From: Pullulanibacillus pueri
GTDB lineage: Bacteria; Bacillota; Bacilli; Bacillales; Sporolactobacillaceae
Length of the DNA: 64,000 nucleotides
Assembly (NCBI RefSeq): GCF_014639255.1
Contig: NZ_BMFV01000002.1
Coordinates: forward strand, 124,001 to 188,000
Direction of reading: 5' to 3'
Under the pieces are notes generated by a model, which worked only from the letters and a program-made list of their open reading frames with translations, did not search any database and was not told the DNA's origin. The position numbers and the translations under genes are program-made. Below are positions 1 to 8,914 of the stretch, one piece after another; position 1 is the stretch's first letter; each line of letters opens with the position of its first letter.

Positions 1-747
1 GAAAGCAGTCGGCAACTGATCATTTCCCCCGGCAATTTCATAAAAGTGTTCCCCTTCCAAACAAAGCTCAAGCATATACTGTTTGAGAATTTCAGCAAAG
101 GAAAGCGTCGAAAAGGCCTTAATCCCTAGGAGGACTTCAATCATATCAATAGCCCCTTGGGACAGTTCAAGATTAAAAGGGTTATATTTTAGAAAGTCAT
201 TGACTGAATAATGATCATAAAAGGAAAGCTTGTCTTGAAAAGCTTTAGGGTCTTGATTTTGGAGTTGAATCAGTGGCTTTAAGAGTGTATTCAGCAACTC
301 AGTCGCTGTCTTATCTTCTTCCTCAGTATTAAGCGGGAAACGTAAGAGACTCGGGGTGCGTTTATATTTCTTATAATTAGTGAGGATCCCGTTGGTATAA
401 ATAAGGTCATCGGTCGTCGCATTATAAAAAGGTCTCACTTTTAATTTGAATTTTTTGATGAGCTGAAGTGTAAGCTTGTGATTCTGAGAAATCCGCATCG
501 CTCCCATGTCTAAGTAAAGACCCTCAGAAAACGGTGAACGCATCGTAAAAACCCTACCTCCAACTCGATTATTAGCCTCAAGTATAGTAACCTCATGACC
601 AGCAGCTTTCAGTAGTGACCCTGCCACTAATCCGGCCATTCCTGCCCCCAAAATAATGACACTTAGCGGCCTTGTTGTGCTTTCGAGTCCCTTATCAAGG
701 ATTTCTAGCTGTCTTTTTTGTAACATTGCATCTTGAACAGCTTGCAT
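1..747 (-). CDS. Flavin-containing amine oxidase / L-amino-acid oxidase family, partial
   Basis: The frame is open from the left window edge to an ATG at 747, so only the first 249 residues are present. A Rossmann FAD-binding motif (IILGAGMAGLVAG, about residues 31-43) is followed by the ribose-binding acidic residue and GG in LEANNRVGGRV (about 57-66), the classic start of flavin monoamine oxidases and L-amino-acid oxidases. The visible end (EIAGGNDQLPTAF) also matches that family. GGAGGA lies 10 nt upstream of the ATG. It would oxidise an amine or amino acid to an imine with release of H2O2. The substrate cannot be told from this part. Confidence 0.85.
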   Translation of the reverse strand, partial: MQAVQDAMLQKRQLEILDKGLESTTRPLSVIILGAGMAGLVAGSLLKAAGHEVTILEANNRVGGRVFTMRSPFSEGLYLDMGAMRISQNHKLTLQLIKKFKLKVRPFYNATTDDLIYTNGILTNYKKYKRTPSLLRFPLNTEEEDKTATELLNTLLKPLIQLQNQDPKAFQDKLSFYDHYSVNDFLKYNPFNLELSQGAIDMIEVLLGIKAFSTLSFAEILKQYMLELCLEGEHFYEIAGGNDQLPTAF

Positions 748-949
748 CTTAAAAAAATCCTCCCTCGTCATTAAATTAAGAGAACTTGAAGGATCTGATG
801 GCTTCAGACAAACACGCTCACAAAGCGCCTCTTTTCTTTAGCCATTTTGGATCAGAAGCTCACAAGTTATCTTTCTAAATATGGAAATTTACCACCTTCC
901 CCATCTTATGCTTTATATTTGTATGGGTAACTAATTAAGGAAATTTTGT

Positions 950-1573
950 TTATGGTAATTGTTCGGCTAACCATTGTTCATTTACAGGTCCCAAGTGTCT
1001 CGATTTAATCTGCCCATCGGGATTAAGTACAACCGTTGTAGGTATCGTTGCGATGGCAAATTGCTTTTGAAACGCTTTGGTCTTATCCAGTAAAATGGGG
1101 TACGGAATATCATAGGACGCTTGAAAAGCTTGAACGTCACGTTTACCTGAAAACTCATAATAAAAAGCGTCAATGAATAACACCTCCGTATTTTTAGGCG
1201 GATGGGCCTTTAAATAACTTAGAATAACAGGGATTTCCTCTTTACATGGTGCACACCAAGATCCAAAGTAATTAAGGAAAACCGTCTTCCCACTAACATC
1301 AGACAAATTCACTTTTTTACCTTCTAAAGTTTCCATAACTAAAGGGCTTGTCTTTCCGCTTGTCGCTGAAGTTGCCGAAGCCGCTTGGGTCTCCGCGTTT
1401 GATTGATGACTTATGGATTTTTTGTTTAATATCGTATTCTGATCTGAGGCTTGGCTATGTAAGGATTTAAAATCAATAGGGCTACTCGATATCATCTCTT
1501 GAAATATAGCCACTTTTAATAATCCAAGCAAGCACAATGCCAAAAGAGAAGCTCCACCTGTTTTTTTTAGCAT
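950..1573 (-). CDS. TlpA/ResA-like membrane-anchored thiol-disulfide oxidoreductase
   Basis: 207 residues: an N-terminal membrane anchor (about residues 7-25), a Ser/Thr/Lys-rich linker, then a thioredoxin fold with the active-site CxxC in SWCAPCKEE and a cis-Pro motif IPTT near the end. This is the architecture of ResA/TlpA extracytoplasmic reductants that act on apocytochromes or other exported proteins. The start at 1573 is chosen because GGAGGT lies 8 nt upstream; an in-frame ATG 16 codons earlier has no ribosome site. It precedes no cytochrome c maturation genes here, so the partner is unknown. It lies downstream of, and co-directional with, the D,D-carboxypeptidase gene. Confidence 0.85.
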   Translation of the reverse strand: MLKKTGGASLLALCLLGLLKVAIFQEMISSSPIDFKSLHSQASDQNTILNKKSISHQSNAETQAASATSATSGKTSPLVMETLEGKKVNLSDVSGKTVFLNYFGSWCAPCKEEIPVILSYLKAHPPKNTEVLFIDAFYYEFSGKRDVQAFQASYDIPYPILLDKTKAFQKQFAIATIPTTVVLNPDGQIKSRHLGPVNEQWLAEQLP

Positions 1574-1658
1574 ACTCATCGACCTCCATTCCATTTTCGA
1601 TATAGTGTACGGCCCCAGCAAATATTCAACTCATTCTAAGGAAAGATTAAGCTAGCTT

Positions 1659-2459
1659 TCATTGGGATACCGGGACTTCATCTAAATATTCCTCGAGGGT
1701 GATGCCTTTGGCTGCGATCTCTTGGGATGCCTTGGTTCCAACATAGCGAAGATGCCAGGGTTCGTATTGGTAACCTGTAATCGCTTCTTTCCCTTTCGGA
1801 TAGCGAATAATAAACCCATAGTCATCTGCATGCTCTGCTAACCAATTAGCTTCTGGAGTCCCAGCAAAACAATCTTGAGCGGCACATTTTCCAGTACTAC
1901 TCGATACATCAATCGCCAGACCGGTCTCATGTTCACTTGTGCCTGGAAACGCACTATACATCTTCGCCTTTTCTAAACCATCTTTTCTGACATAGGCTTC
2001 AAACAAGGCCTTTTGTGTTTGATAAGAGCGGTAGGCAGACACTCCCGCTATATATATTCCATCCTGTTTTGCCCCCTCTACTAAATGTTTTAATGCCTGA
2101 GCAGCCTCTTTTCTCATCATCCTTTTTTCAATTTTTTCATTAAAAATAAACGGCACGTCAGGATAGACGAGATCCTTGGGATCATACTCTTCAGGTAAAG
2201 CAAAATATTTATTAACAAGCACATCTGTACTTGTCGGATTAGAAACCACTGTGACGGAGTCCTTTTTCTTTTGTTGTGATGATTGCGAGTGACTTTTTGT
2301 TTCTGTTTGGTGCTGCTTATCCATTTCATGAGAATGAGAAGAAGCTTCGTTCATATTCTTATTGACTTCTTGCTGCTCTTGCATGGAATCATGAGAACAT
2401 CCTGAGATGATGAATCCCAATAAAAGACTGGTAAACATGATGCTTCGGTAATGTTTCAA
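1659..2459 (-). CDS. D-alanyl-D-alanine carboxypeptidase lipoprotein (VanY/YodJ, peptidase M15B)
   Basis: 266 residues. A lipoprotein signal ends in FIISGC (lipobox Cys about residue 21), followed by a long His/Ser/Gln/Lys-rich linker to about residue 75 and a C-terminal M15B domain. Visible metal and catalytic motifs are SAYRSYQTQ, SEHETGLAIDVSS (His and Asp zinc ligands) and EPWHLRYVG (third zinc ligand His). It trims D-Ala from peptidoglycan stem peptides outside the cell. The start codon is TTG with GGAGGA 8 nt upstream. It is divergent from the spore-type catalase, with about 120 bp between the two starts. Confidence 0.9.
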   Translation of the reverse strand: MKHYRSIMFTSLLLGFIISGCSHDSMQEQQEVNKNMNEASSHSHEMDKQHQTETKSHSQSSQQKKKDSVTVVSNPTSTDVLVNKYFALPEEYDPKDLVYPDVPFIFNEKIEKRMMRKEAAQALKHLVEGAKQDGIYIAGVSAYRSYQTQKALFEAYVRKDGLEKAKMYSAFPGTSEHETGLAIDVSSSTGKCAAQDCFAGTPEANWLAEHADDYGFIIRYPKGKEAITGYQYEPWHLRYVGTKASQEIAAKGITLEEYLDEVPVSQ

Positions 2460-2518
2460 ATGAGTGTCCTCCTTTATCTACTTCTTCAGCACAATGACAT
2501 TTTATAACAAATCTTTCT

Positions 2519-2547
2519 GTATAAATAATGAGTGATAAAACATAATA
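2519..2547 (+). promoter_or_regulatory. SigG-type (forespore) promoter for the spore catalase
   Basis: GTATA (2519-2523), a 17-nt spacer and CATAATA (2541-2547) match the SigG pattern GHATR / CATNHTA. The implied start is near 2554, about 27 nt before the ATG at 2581. In Bacillus subtilis katX is forespore-expressed, so this agrees with the product, although there SigF is the main factor. Motif match only. Confidence 0.5.
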
Positions 2548-2580
2548 ATTGTAGTTTCCCCATAAATGAAGGATGTCAAC

Positions 2581-4209
2581 ATGAAAAAAGAGAATGAAAA
2601 AAATTTGTCCCATGATGATGGAACTTCTGTCACAGGAAAAGGGGGTCCAAAGGATAACCGTTTAACTGAGAATGAAGCATCTAATACTTTAACCACTCGT
2701 CAAGGACATCCCATAAAAAATAATCAAAGCACACGTACTGTAGGAAATCGGGGACCAGCAACCCTCGAAAATTATCAATTCATTGAAAAAGTCTCTCACT
2801 TTGATCGTGAGCGTATTCCCGAACGTGTCGTTCATGCTCGTGGTGCTGGTGCTCATGGCTATTTTGAGACTTACGGCAAAGTGGGGGATGAGCCTGTATC
2901 CAAATACACCCGCGCAAAGGTTTTTCAAGATGCGGGTAAGAAGACCCCCGTCTTTGTACGTTTTTCAACAGTAATGCATGGTAACCATTCACCAGAGACA
3001 CTTAGGGATCCTCGTGGCTTCGCAGTAAAGTTCTATACTGAAGAAGGAAACTGGGATTTGGTTGGGAATAACCTTAAAGTCTTTTTTATTCGTGACGCCA
3101 TCAAGTTCCCGGATTTTGTTCATGCATTTAAACCTGATCCTGTAACAAACATACAAGATAGTGAGCGTCAGTTTGACTTTCTTAGCAACACACCCGAAGC
3201 CCTTCACATGATAACACTGACCTGGTCACCTTGGGGCATCCCTGCCAATTATAGACAGATGCAAGGTTCGGGCGTAAATACTTATAAATGGGTCAATAAA
3301 GAGGGTAAAGCGGTACTTATCAAATATCATTGGGAACCTAAACAAGGCATTAAAAACCTGACCCAGAAAGAAGCCGATGAAATCCAGAAAGTAAATTTCA
3401 ATCATGCAACCCAAGATTTATATGAGGCCATTGAACGCGGAGATTATCCTGAATGGGAACTATACGTGCAAATGATGAGTGATGACGAACATCCTGAACT
3501 CAACTTTGATCCACTAGATGACACAAAGATCTGGCCAAAAGAACAATTCCCTTGGTTGCCTGTAGGAAAAATGGTGCTTAATAAAAATCCTGAGAATTAT
3601 TTTGCTGAGGTTGAACAAGCTGCCTTTGGAACGGGTGTGTTAGTTGACGGTCTGGATTTTTCAGATGATAAAATGCTTCAAGGACGTACGTTTTCCTACT
3701 CCGATACCCAGCGTTATCGTGTGGGGGCTAACTACTTGCAACTTCCCATTAATGCACCCAAAAAGCATGTAGCCACTAATCAACAAGGTGGGATGATGGA
3801 GTATGAGGTGGATACCTCGGGCCAAGAAAACCCTCACATCAATTACGAACCTTCGAACATTGGCGGTCTAAAGGAGTATGCTGATGACGATAAAGCATAC
3901 ACCCCTCATATTGAAGGGAACCTTGTTCGTGAAACCATTGATAGAGAAAATAATTACGAACAAGCGGGCAATGCTTATCGCGAGTTTGATGATGTCGAAC
4001 GTGATGATTTAATTTCAAACCTCGTGAATGCTTTATCTCACTGTCGCAGTGACATTCAAGAAAAAATGATTGAGCATTTTACAAAATGTGATGAGGACTA
4101 CGGACGCCGTGTTAAAGAAGGGCTTGAGAAACACAAAAACATGACATCAAAAGGTGACCAAGCAGTTAAGGAAGCTGAACAAAAGGGTCACAAAACTGAT
4201 TCTTATTAA
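2581..4209 (+). CDS. katX: Spore-type haem catalase, KatX-like
   Basis: 542 residues from the chosen ATG, close to the 547 of B. subtilis KatX, with the extra polar N-terminus (about residues 1-55) of that clade. The catalase core shows the distal His region ([16 protein letters not shown]), the active-site Asn in DLVGNN, and the proximal Tyr motif (R-x-F-x-Y-x-D-T-Q-R-Y-R). It converts H2O2 to water and oxygen. AAGGA lies 7 nt upstream of 2581; an ATG at 2566 has no such site. A SigG-like promoter just upstream fits expression in the developing spore. It is followed by a hairpin terminator and faces the second catalase gene. Confidence 0.85.
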   Translation: MKKENEKNLSHDDGTSVTGKGGPKDNRLTENEASNTLTTRQGHPIKNNQSTRTVGNRGPATLENYQFIEKVSHFDRERIPERVVHARGAGAHGYFETYGKVGDEPVSKYTRAKVFQDAGKKTPVFVRFSTVMHGNHSPETLRDPRGFAVKFYTEEGNWDLVGNNLKVFFIRDAIKFPDFVHAFKPDPVTNIQDSERQFDFLSNTPEALHMITLTWSPWGIPANYRQMQGSGVNTYKWVNKEGKAVLIKYHWEPKQGIKNLTQKEADEIQKVNFNHATQDLYEAIERGDYPEWELYVQMMSDDEHPELNFDPLDDTKIWPKEQFPWLPVGKMVLNKNPENYFAEVEQAAFGTGVLVDGLDFSDDKMLQGRTFSYSDTQRYRVGANYLQLPINAPKKHVATNQQGGMMEYEVDTSGQENPHINYEPSNIGGLKEYADDDKAYTPHIEGNLVRETIDRENNYEQAGNAYREFDDVERDDLISNLVNALSHCRSDIQEKMIEHFTKCDEDYGRRVKEGLEKHKNMTSKGDQAVKEAEQKGHKTDSY

Positions 4210-4219
4210 GACTAAAACT

Positions 4220-4290
4220 AAAAGAATGAGACAGAAGTCTTTCACTCAAAAAAAATCCGGACATTCATTCACTGAATGACGGATTTTTCT
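4220..4290 (+). terminator. Terminator after katX, also a dispersed repeat copy
   Basis: AAAAATCCG (4251-4259) pairs with CGGATTTTT (4280-4288), with a second internal palindrome TCATTC/GAATGA, and the T-run follows. The whole stretch from about 4223, including GACAGAAGTCTTTCA, recurs in inverted orientation at about 41748-41820. Confidence 0.75.
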
Positions 4291-4307
4291 TAATCCTCAG
4301 CATAAGA

Positions 4308-4413
4308 CGCATTGTCAAAGCACGGCCTCAGCTGTTTGGAGTAGTCCTTCAGTACTCTAAAGAAAAAGTTTTGAATACCAAAAGACACCGTCCTGATGAA
4401 CCAGAAATTTTTT
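4308..4413 (+). repeat. Degenerate fragment of the mosaic intergenic repeat
   Basis: Words such as CACGGCCTCAGCT and CACCGTCCTGATGAACCAGAA match parts of the short repeat copies at 48.8 and 49.5 kb, with the left part in inverted and the right part in direct orientation. The copy is decayed. Confidence 0.5.
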
Positions 4414-4459
4414 GTGAAAAAAAGTGCCGCAAAAGACCTAGTGGCCTTTTGCGACACTT
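4414..4459 (-). terminator. Rho-independent terminator of katA
   Basis: On the minus strand CGCAAAAG and CTTTTGCG form the core of a 14-bp stem (one G-T wobble) around a 9-10-nt loop, followed by seven T residues. It lies 25 nt after the katA stop codon. Confidence 0.85.
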
Positions 4460-4484
4460 CACTTTCTCTTACTTTATCAATCTA

Positions 4485-5930
4485 TTACGCTTTTACAGCC
4501 ATACCAAGCGCTTTAGCGACACGCTCGCCATAGTCATGGTCAGCTTTATAGAAATGCCCTATTTGGCGTTGTTGGATTTCTTCTGGCACTTGTTTTAAAC
4601 CTCCAACAATGTTTTGAACGAGACGTTCTTTTTCATCCTCAGACATCAAGCGGTAAAGAGCCCCTGCTTGTGAATAGTGATCATCTGAATCATAAGGAAC
4701 ACTTGCAGCCACACCTGAAACTTCAAAGGGTGACGGGCTATTTGCTGGAGATTCTTTTGGACCACCAAAGCTATTAGGTTCATAGTTTACTGAGCCACCA
4801 CCATTGCTGTCAAACCGCATGACGCCATCACGTTGGTAGTTATGAACTTCATTTTTTGCACGATTAATAGGAAGGAGTTGATAATTTCCAGTCAAACGAT
4901 AACGATGGGCATCATTGTATGCAAACAAACGTCCTTGAAGCATTTTGTCAGGTGATGCTTCTATACCAGGTACAAAGTTACCCGGTGAGAACGCAGCTTG
5001 CTCTACTTCTGCAAAATAGTTTTCAGGATTCTTATTAAGTACCATCTTTCCTACTTCAATAAGTGGGTAATCAGCATGTGGCCAAACCTTTGTGACATCA
5101 AATGGATCAATATGATAAGAATAGGCTTCTGCTTCAGGCATGATTTGAACATAAAGTGTCCAAGATGGGAAGTCACCATCCTCAATAGCCGCATAAAGAT
5201 CACGAGTATGGTAATCAGGATCAATACCTGCAATTTTAGCAGCTTCTTCTGAAGTCATGTTTTTAATCCCTTGATCAGTCTTAAAATGATACTTCACAAA
5301 AAAGACTTCGCCTTTAGCATTAACCCATTTAAAGGTATGGCTCCCATATCCGTTCATATTTCTCCAAGTCGCTGGAATACCACGGTCACCCATTAAGTAA
5401 GTCACTTGGTGTAAGGATTCAGGAGATAAAGACCAGAAATCCCAAACAGCTACTGGATCTTTAAGGTTCGTAGCTGGATTGCGCTTTTGTGTATGAATGA
5501 AGTCTGGGAATTTAATTGCATCTCTAATGAAGAAAATAGGTGTATTATTCCCTACGATGTCATAATTCCCTTCTTCAGTATAAAATTTAACAGCAAACCC
5601 ACGTGGGTCGCGCTCAGTATCAGCGGACCCCTTTTCACCCGCTACCGTTGAGAAACGAATGAATAGCGGAGTGCGAAGACCACGATCTGATAAAAACTTC
5701 GCTTTAGTATATTGAGTCATGTCGTTAGTCACTTCAAAGTAACCGTGTGCACCAGAGCCTTTAGCGTGAACCACACGCTCAGGAATACGTTCACGGTTAA
5801 AGTGAGCAAGTTTTTCAACCAAATGGATATCTTGTAATAATGTAGGTCCTCTAGAACCAGCAGTCATTGAGTTTTGGTTGTCATGCACTGGAGTACCAGT
5901 AGCCGTTGTCAACTTCTTGTTTTCTACCAT
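4485..5930 (-). CDS. katA: Vegetative haem catalase, KatA-like
   Basis: 481 residues, the length of B. subtilis KatA (483), without the N-terminal extension of the other catalase. The distal His motif ([16 protein letters not shown]), the Asn in DIVGNN and the proximal Tyr region ([12 protein letters not shown]) are intact. AGGAGG lies 10 nt upstream of the ATG. The PerR/Fur-family gene lies directly upstream on the same strand with about 100 bp between, the usual arrangement for a peroxide-inducible catalase. I did not find a clean PerR palindrome in that gap. The strong terminator downstream separates it from katX. Confidence 0.92.
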   Translation of the reverse strand: MVENKKLTTATGTPVHDNQNSMTAGSRGPTLLQDIHLVEKLAHFNRERIPERVVHAKGSGAHGYFEVTNDMTQYTKAKFLSDRGLRTPLFIRFSTVAGEKGSADTERDPRGFAVKFYTEEGNYDIVGNNTPIFFIRDAIKFPDFIHTQKRNPATNLKDPVAVWDFWSLSPESLHQVTYLMGDRGIPATWRNMNGYGSHTFKWVNAKGEVFFVKYHFKTDQGIKNMTSEEAAKIAGIDPDYHTRDLYAAIEDGDFPSWTLYVQIMPEAEAYSYHIDPFDVTKVWPHADYPLIEVGKMVLNKNPENYFAEVEQAAFSPGNFVPGIEASPDKMLQGRLFAYNDAHRYRLTGNYQLLPINRAKNEVHNYQRDGVMRFDSNGGGSVNYEPNSFGGPKESPANSPSPFEVSGVAASVPYDSDDHYSQAGALYRLMSEDEKERLVQNIVGGLKQVPEEIQQRQIGHFYKADHDYGERVAKALGMAVKA

Positions 5931-6030
5931 TATTACATCTCCTCCTTGAAATATTTTCCTTTTTAATAAAGGCTAATATATCATCAACATCCCTCATCCA
6001 CCCAAACTATGTCACTTTATGGATAAGAGA

Positions 6031-6420
6031 TTATTGATTTTGACAAGTCGGACATACCCCTTTTAAAATCACTTGATGTGACTTTACGGTATAACCTGTT
6101 TCTTTATCAATCTCTTCCAGCCATTCTCCGTTAATCTCAGTGAAAACCTCATCTACTCGGCCACAGATTTCACATTGGATATGCTGGTGTTCATCTATAT
6201 TTCCATCGTAACGACTGGAGCCTTCGCCCAACTTCAGCTCATGAATGAGCCCAGCTTCCGTTAAATAATGAAGTGAATTATACACCGTACCATAGGCAAA
6301 TCTAAAGCCATTTTCCTTAAGATTTTCGATAATCTCTGCAGCGGTAGGATGATTGTTTGACTCACAAATAACATCATAGATGGCCTTCCGTTGGGGTGTT
6401 AAGTTGACTTTACTGTCCAA
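6031..6420 (-). CDS. perR: Fur-family regulator, PerR-like
   Basis: 129 residues with an N-terminal winged helix (recognition helix around YGTVYNSL, residues 43-50) and a C-terminal metal domain. Structural zinc CxxC pairs are at 83/86 and 123/126. By alignment from memory with B. subtilis PerR, the regulatory-site ligands H37, D85, H91 and H93 correspond to H24, D72, H78 and H80. The fifth ligand, D104 in PerR, corresponds to E91 here, as in Fur. The protein is also about 13 residues shorter at the N-terminus. Its position upstream of katA supports a peroxide regulator, but the Glu makes H2O2 sensing uncertain. A 17-bp palindrome lies 24 bp upstream of the start. Confidence 0.75.
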   Translation of the reverse strand: MDSKVNLTPQRKAIYDVICESNNHPTAAEIIENLKENGFRFAYGTVYNSLHYLTEAGLIHELKLGEGSSRYDGNIDEHQHIQCEICGRVDEVFTEINGEWLEEIDKETGYTVKSHQVILKGVCPTCQNQ

Positions 6421-6443
6421 GAATATTCCCCCTTGCCTATTAT

Positions 6444-6460
6444 TTTAGACTTAGTCTAAA
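6444..6460. promoter_or_regulatory. Palindromic operator upstream of the PerR/Fur-family gene
   Basis: TTTAGACT-T-AGTCTAAA is a perfect 8-1-8 inverted repeat with the 7-1-7 spacing of PerR/Fur boxes. It carries GACT/AGTC where the classical B. subtilis box has AATT-like half sites. Autoregulation is the likely role. Confidence 0.65.
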
Positions 6461-6536
6461 TATAGGTCAATTAAGACGCTTTTTACTCCAAATGCATTCT
6501 AAAAGATACCCAAAGGGGCATCTATCGCAAACAAAA

Positions 6537-6573
6537 GAAGGGCCGCCTGAGTATGACCTCATGCATGCCCTTC
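6537..6573 (-). terminator. Terminator of the cystathionine lyase gene
   Basis: GAAGGGC and GCCCTTC pair around an inner TGAG/CTCA hairpin, and the minus strand continues TTTTGTTT. It lies just after the stop codon at 6583. Confidence 0.8.
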
Positions 6574-6582
6574 GTTTCTTAA

Positions 6583-7761
6583 TTAATCTCGTATCTTAGA
6601 AAGTACTGTATCAGCAGCAAACGCTTGTTCAAAATCCTTAATCAGGTCCTTGGGATCTTCTAAACCAACAGATAAACGCAAGAGACTATCGGATATGCCC
6701 CTTCTCTCACGCTCTTCCTTAGGCATGGCAGCATGCGACATCTTCGCAGGATAAGATAATATCGATTCGACAGCGCCTAGACTAACAGAAAAGACCGGAA
6801 GTTGAAGGTTCGCAGTTAAGTGACGAACAGCAGCTTCATCTTTTAATGCAAAGGATAACACCGCACCACCATTTTCTGCCTGGGAAAAATGGTGCTCATA
6901 GCCCGGATGAGTTTTGAGTCCTGGATAATAAACAGCCTCAACAGCAGGATGGGACTCAAGGTACTCTGCAATGATTTGGGCTGATTGGGCCGATTGCTTC
7001 ATACGCACTTGTAAAGTTTTTATCCCTCTTAATACAAGCCAAGCATCCTGTACCCCAAGGATTGCGCCTAGTGCATTCTGTAAAAAGGCAAGTCGGTTGC
7101 CTAAAGCCTCACTGTTAACTACAGCTAAACCCGCAACAACATCACTATGACCGCCAATAAATTTTGTCGCACTATGCAGCACGATATCTGCCCCTAATTC
7201 AAGTGGCCGTTGCAGGGCTGGGGATAGGAAAGTATTATCCACAAATGTAAGAATCCCATGGGATTTTGCAATCTTGACAATCGCTTTAATGTCAGTAATC
7301 TTAAGTAGCGGATTTGACGGTGTTTCAATATAAATCACTTGAGTATTCGGTTGAACGGCTTTCTCAACTTCTTCCAGATTGGCTGTATCCACAAAAGTAT
7401 GTTCAATACCCAATCGTGTTAAAACCTCGGTCACTACTCTATAAGTCCCACCATAAACATCCTCCGAAATGACAACATGGTCGCCTTGGGAAAGCAACAT
7501 AAAAGCAGTAGAAATAGCTGCCATACCAGAAGCAAAGGCGAAGCCTCTACTCCCACCTTCAAGATCGGCGATAACTTCCTCTAATGCCTCACGCGTGGGA
7601 TTGCCTGAACGGCTATAGTCATATTTTCCAAAGTGATCAAAATCTGCTTGATGAAATGTTGAGGCATGATGAATGGGAACACTTACCGCCCCCGTATGCC
7701 GATCATACTTGTGATTATTGTGTAGCAATCTCGTTTGAAATCCAAATGTTTCTTCACCCAT
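6583..7761 (-). CDS. metC: Cys/Met metabolism PLP enzyme, cystathionine beta/gamma-lyase type
   Basis: 392 residues. Family hallmarks are the GAVSVPIHHASTF N-terminus, YSRSGNPTR, the FASGMAAI cofactor loop, ETPSNP, DNTF and the PLP lysine in SATKFIGGHSD. The fold covers cystathionine beta-lyase, gamma-lyase and gamma-synthase; substrate choice cannot be settled by eye, and metC is the best guess because of the Bacillales-like sequence. The start at 7761 has GGAGG about 9 nt upstream. An S-box riboswitch in the long leader shows control by S-adenosylmethionine, which places the enzyme in methionine synthesis or recycling. The gene is monocistronic and ends in a clear terminator. Confidence 0.8.
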   Translation of the reverse strand: MGEETFGFQTRLLHNNHKYDRHTGAVSVPIHHASTFHQADFDHFGKYDYSRSGNPTREALEEVIADLEGGSRGFAFASGMAAISTAFMLLSQGDHVVISEDVYGGTYRVVTEVLTRLGIEHTFVDTANLEEVEKAVQPNTQVIYIETPSNPLLKITDIKAIVKIAKSHGILTFVDNTFLSPALQRPLELGADIVLHSATKFIGGHSDVVAGLAVVNSEALGNRLAFLQNALGAILGVQDAWLVLRGIKTLQVRMKQSAQSAQIIAEYLESHPAVEAVYYPGLKTHPGYEHHFSQAENGGAVLSFALKDEAAVRHLTANLQLPVFSVSLGAVESILSYPAKMSHAAMPKEERERRGISDSLLRLSVGLEDPKDLIKDFEQAFAADTVLSKIRD

Positions 7762-7910
7762 CTTTAATGACCTCCTAAACCCAAGAGCGAGCGAGAATCC
7801 TAGTACGTGAATGTCCAAGCGCGAACTTTTCTAAAAAAGCCAATGAAAAAAATTTGCCGTATGCCCTGCCTTATGAGTCATGGGCCATTGAACAAGAAGT
7901 TCAACAAATG

Positions 7911-8061
7911 CAAAAAATACAGACCTTATGATCAAGTGGCCTGCATTCGTGATTGACTTTCTTATCTATCAAAGCACTCCGCTTTGCAGGATTTGGCACC
8001 TTACATTACCATGCAGGTTGCCGGGCGTCACTGGGCCAGTCCCTCAGCCTCTCTTGATAAG
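7911..8061 (-). promoter_or_regulatory. SAM-I (S-box) riboswitch with intrinsic terminator
   Basis: On the minus strand the leader starts CTTATCAAGAG (P1, from 8061), then GAGGGACTGGCCC, GCCCGGCAACC, GGTGCCAAATCCTGC, and closes with GATAGATAAG (7970-7961). These are the conserved S-box blocks in order. A 10-bp stem (7938-7947 with 7916-7925) followed by a T-run forms the expression-platform terminator. SAM binding should favour termination upstream of the lyase gene. Confidence 0.95.
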
Positions 8062-8137
8062 TTATACTTTTTAAATTTTTAATGATAGGTTAAAGTTAGC
8101 ATTTTTCTGAATAAATGTCAACGGAGGGCAACACCCG

Positions 8138-8596
8138 CTATTCCCTTTTCTGTAAATCTCTATTTTCCTTTAGAGCAGAATTTATAATTAAAATCATGGT
8201 GGTAAGGAGTGTCTCAATCCTCCAATTCAGTGTCAACCCTGCTATAAAATGATCAACATCATGAACGATCAATAACATTAAAAGACCGTAAAAAAGGATG
8301 CCCGTCCCTCGGCCAATGGGGTTTGTGGCTTTTGTCTTTAAGAACAGTGGCTTTATATATCGCTTAATGAAAAGATTACTGATAAAAATGAAGCTAAAGC
8401 ATAAAACGATAAACAAAAGAAGTGCTGAGGAGGAGGCATAAGGCACACTTGCAATTGTAAAGAAACCCATTAATCCGAAGAAAAGTCCACTAAAAAGTAA
8501 AAGGAGTAAAGAACTGATAATCAGTCCAATGCCAAAAATGATGACTAATTTATCACGAAATCTTAGATTAGCAAACTTTCCGTAATCTTGTCCCAT
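8138..8596 (-). CDS. Small four-helix membrane protein, unknown function
   Basis: 152 residues. Hydrophobic stretches at about 19-50 (probably two segments), 56-77, 100-112 and 126-140 predict four membrane spans with short positively charged loops (KRYIKPLFLKTKA). No enzymatic or transport motif is visible and I do not recognise the family. The ribosome site is weak (AAAGGA about 14 nt upstream), so the start is uncertain. It lies upstream of the riboswitch-controlled lyase gene on the same strand but is separated from it by the complete S-box leader, so it is probably transcribed separately. Confidence 0.6.
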   Translation of the reverse strand: MGQDYGKFANLRFRDKLVIIFGIGLIISSLLLLLFSGLFFGLMGFFTIASVPYASSSALLLFIVLCFSFIFISNLFIKRYIKPLFLKTKATNPIGRGTGILFYGLLMLLIVHDVDHFIAGLTLNWRIETLLTTMILIINSALKENRDLQKRE

Positions 8597-8831
8597 GTCT
8601 ATTATCTTTTTCCTTTCTCAAAATATAAGAATGTTATAAACTGACGCAGAAATTAAAGGGTGCCATCATCAGACCTTGAATGAGGCTATCTCAAACTATT
8701 CAATCATTTCGTGCGTTTTCCACCTTTTTAGTCTGTATCTTGGCGATTCTTTTAAGCTTTTAAGCAAGTAAAATTCTTATCTTTTTTTAGTTGTACCTGA
8801 GTTAGAACTCCTAAGCTCATCAATAAATAAA
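8597..8831. other. Intergenic stretch without a recognised gene
   Basis: AT-rich, with stop codons in all frames. It separates the small membrane protein from the end of the methylcitrate operon. I see no RNA gene or repeat in it. Confidence 0.5.
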
Positions 8832-8910
8832 GAGGGTAGCCTTTACCTGATCCCTCATCCACTCTCCTTCTTTAGAAAGAGCTTATGGGGTCAAGCAAGC
8901 GTCTACCCTC
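8832..8910 (-). terminator. Terminator of the 2-methylcitrate genes
   Basis: GAGGGTAG (8832-8839) pairs with CTACCCTC (8903-8910); the stem continues imperfectly through G-T pairs and the minus strand ends TTTATTTATT. It starts 4 nt after the prpB stop codon. Confidence 0.65.
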
Positions 8911-8914
8911 ATGC

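Noticed and set aside
5931..6030. PerR box upstream of katA
   Set aside because: AT-rich sequence with half-site resemblance only; no palindrome of acceptable quality.
8061..8121. Promoter of the S-box leader: TTGACA (8121-8116) with TAACTT, or TATCAT alone
   Set aside because: The -35 is perfect but neither -10 is convincing at the right spacing, so no promoter was marked.
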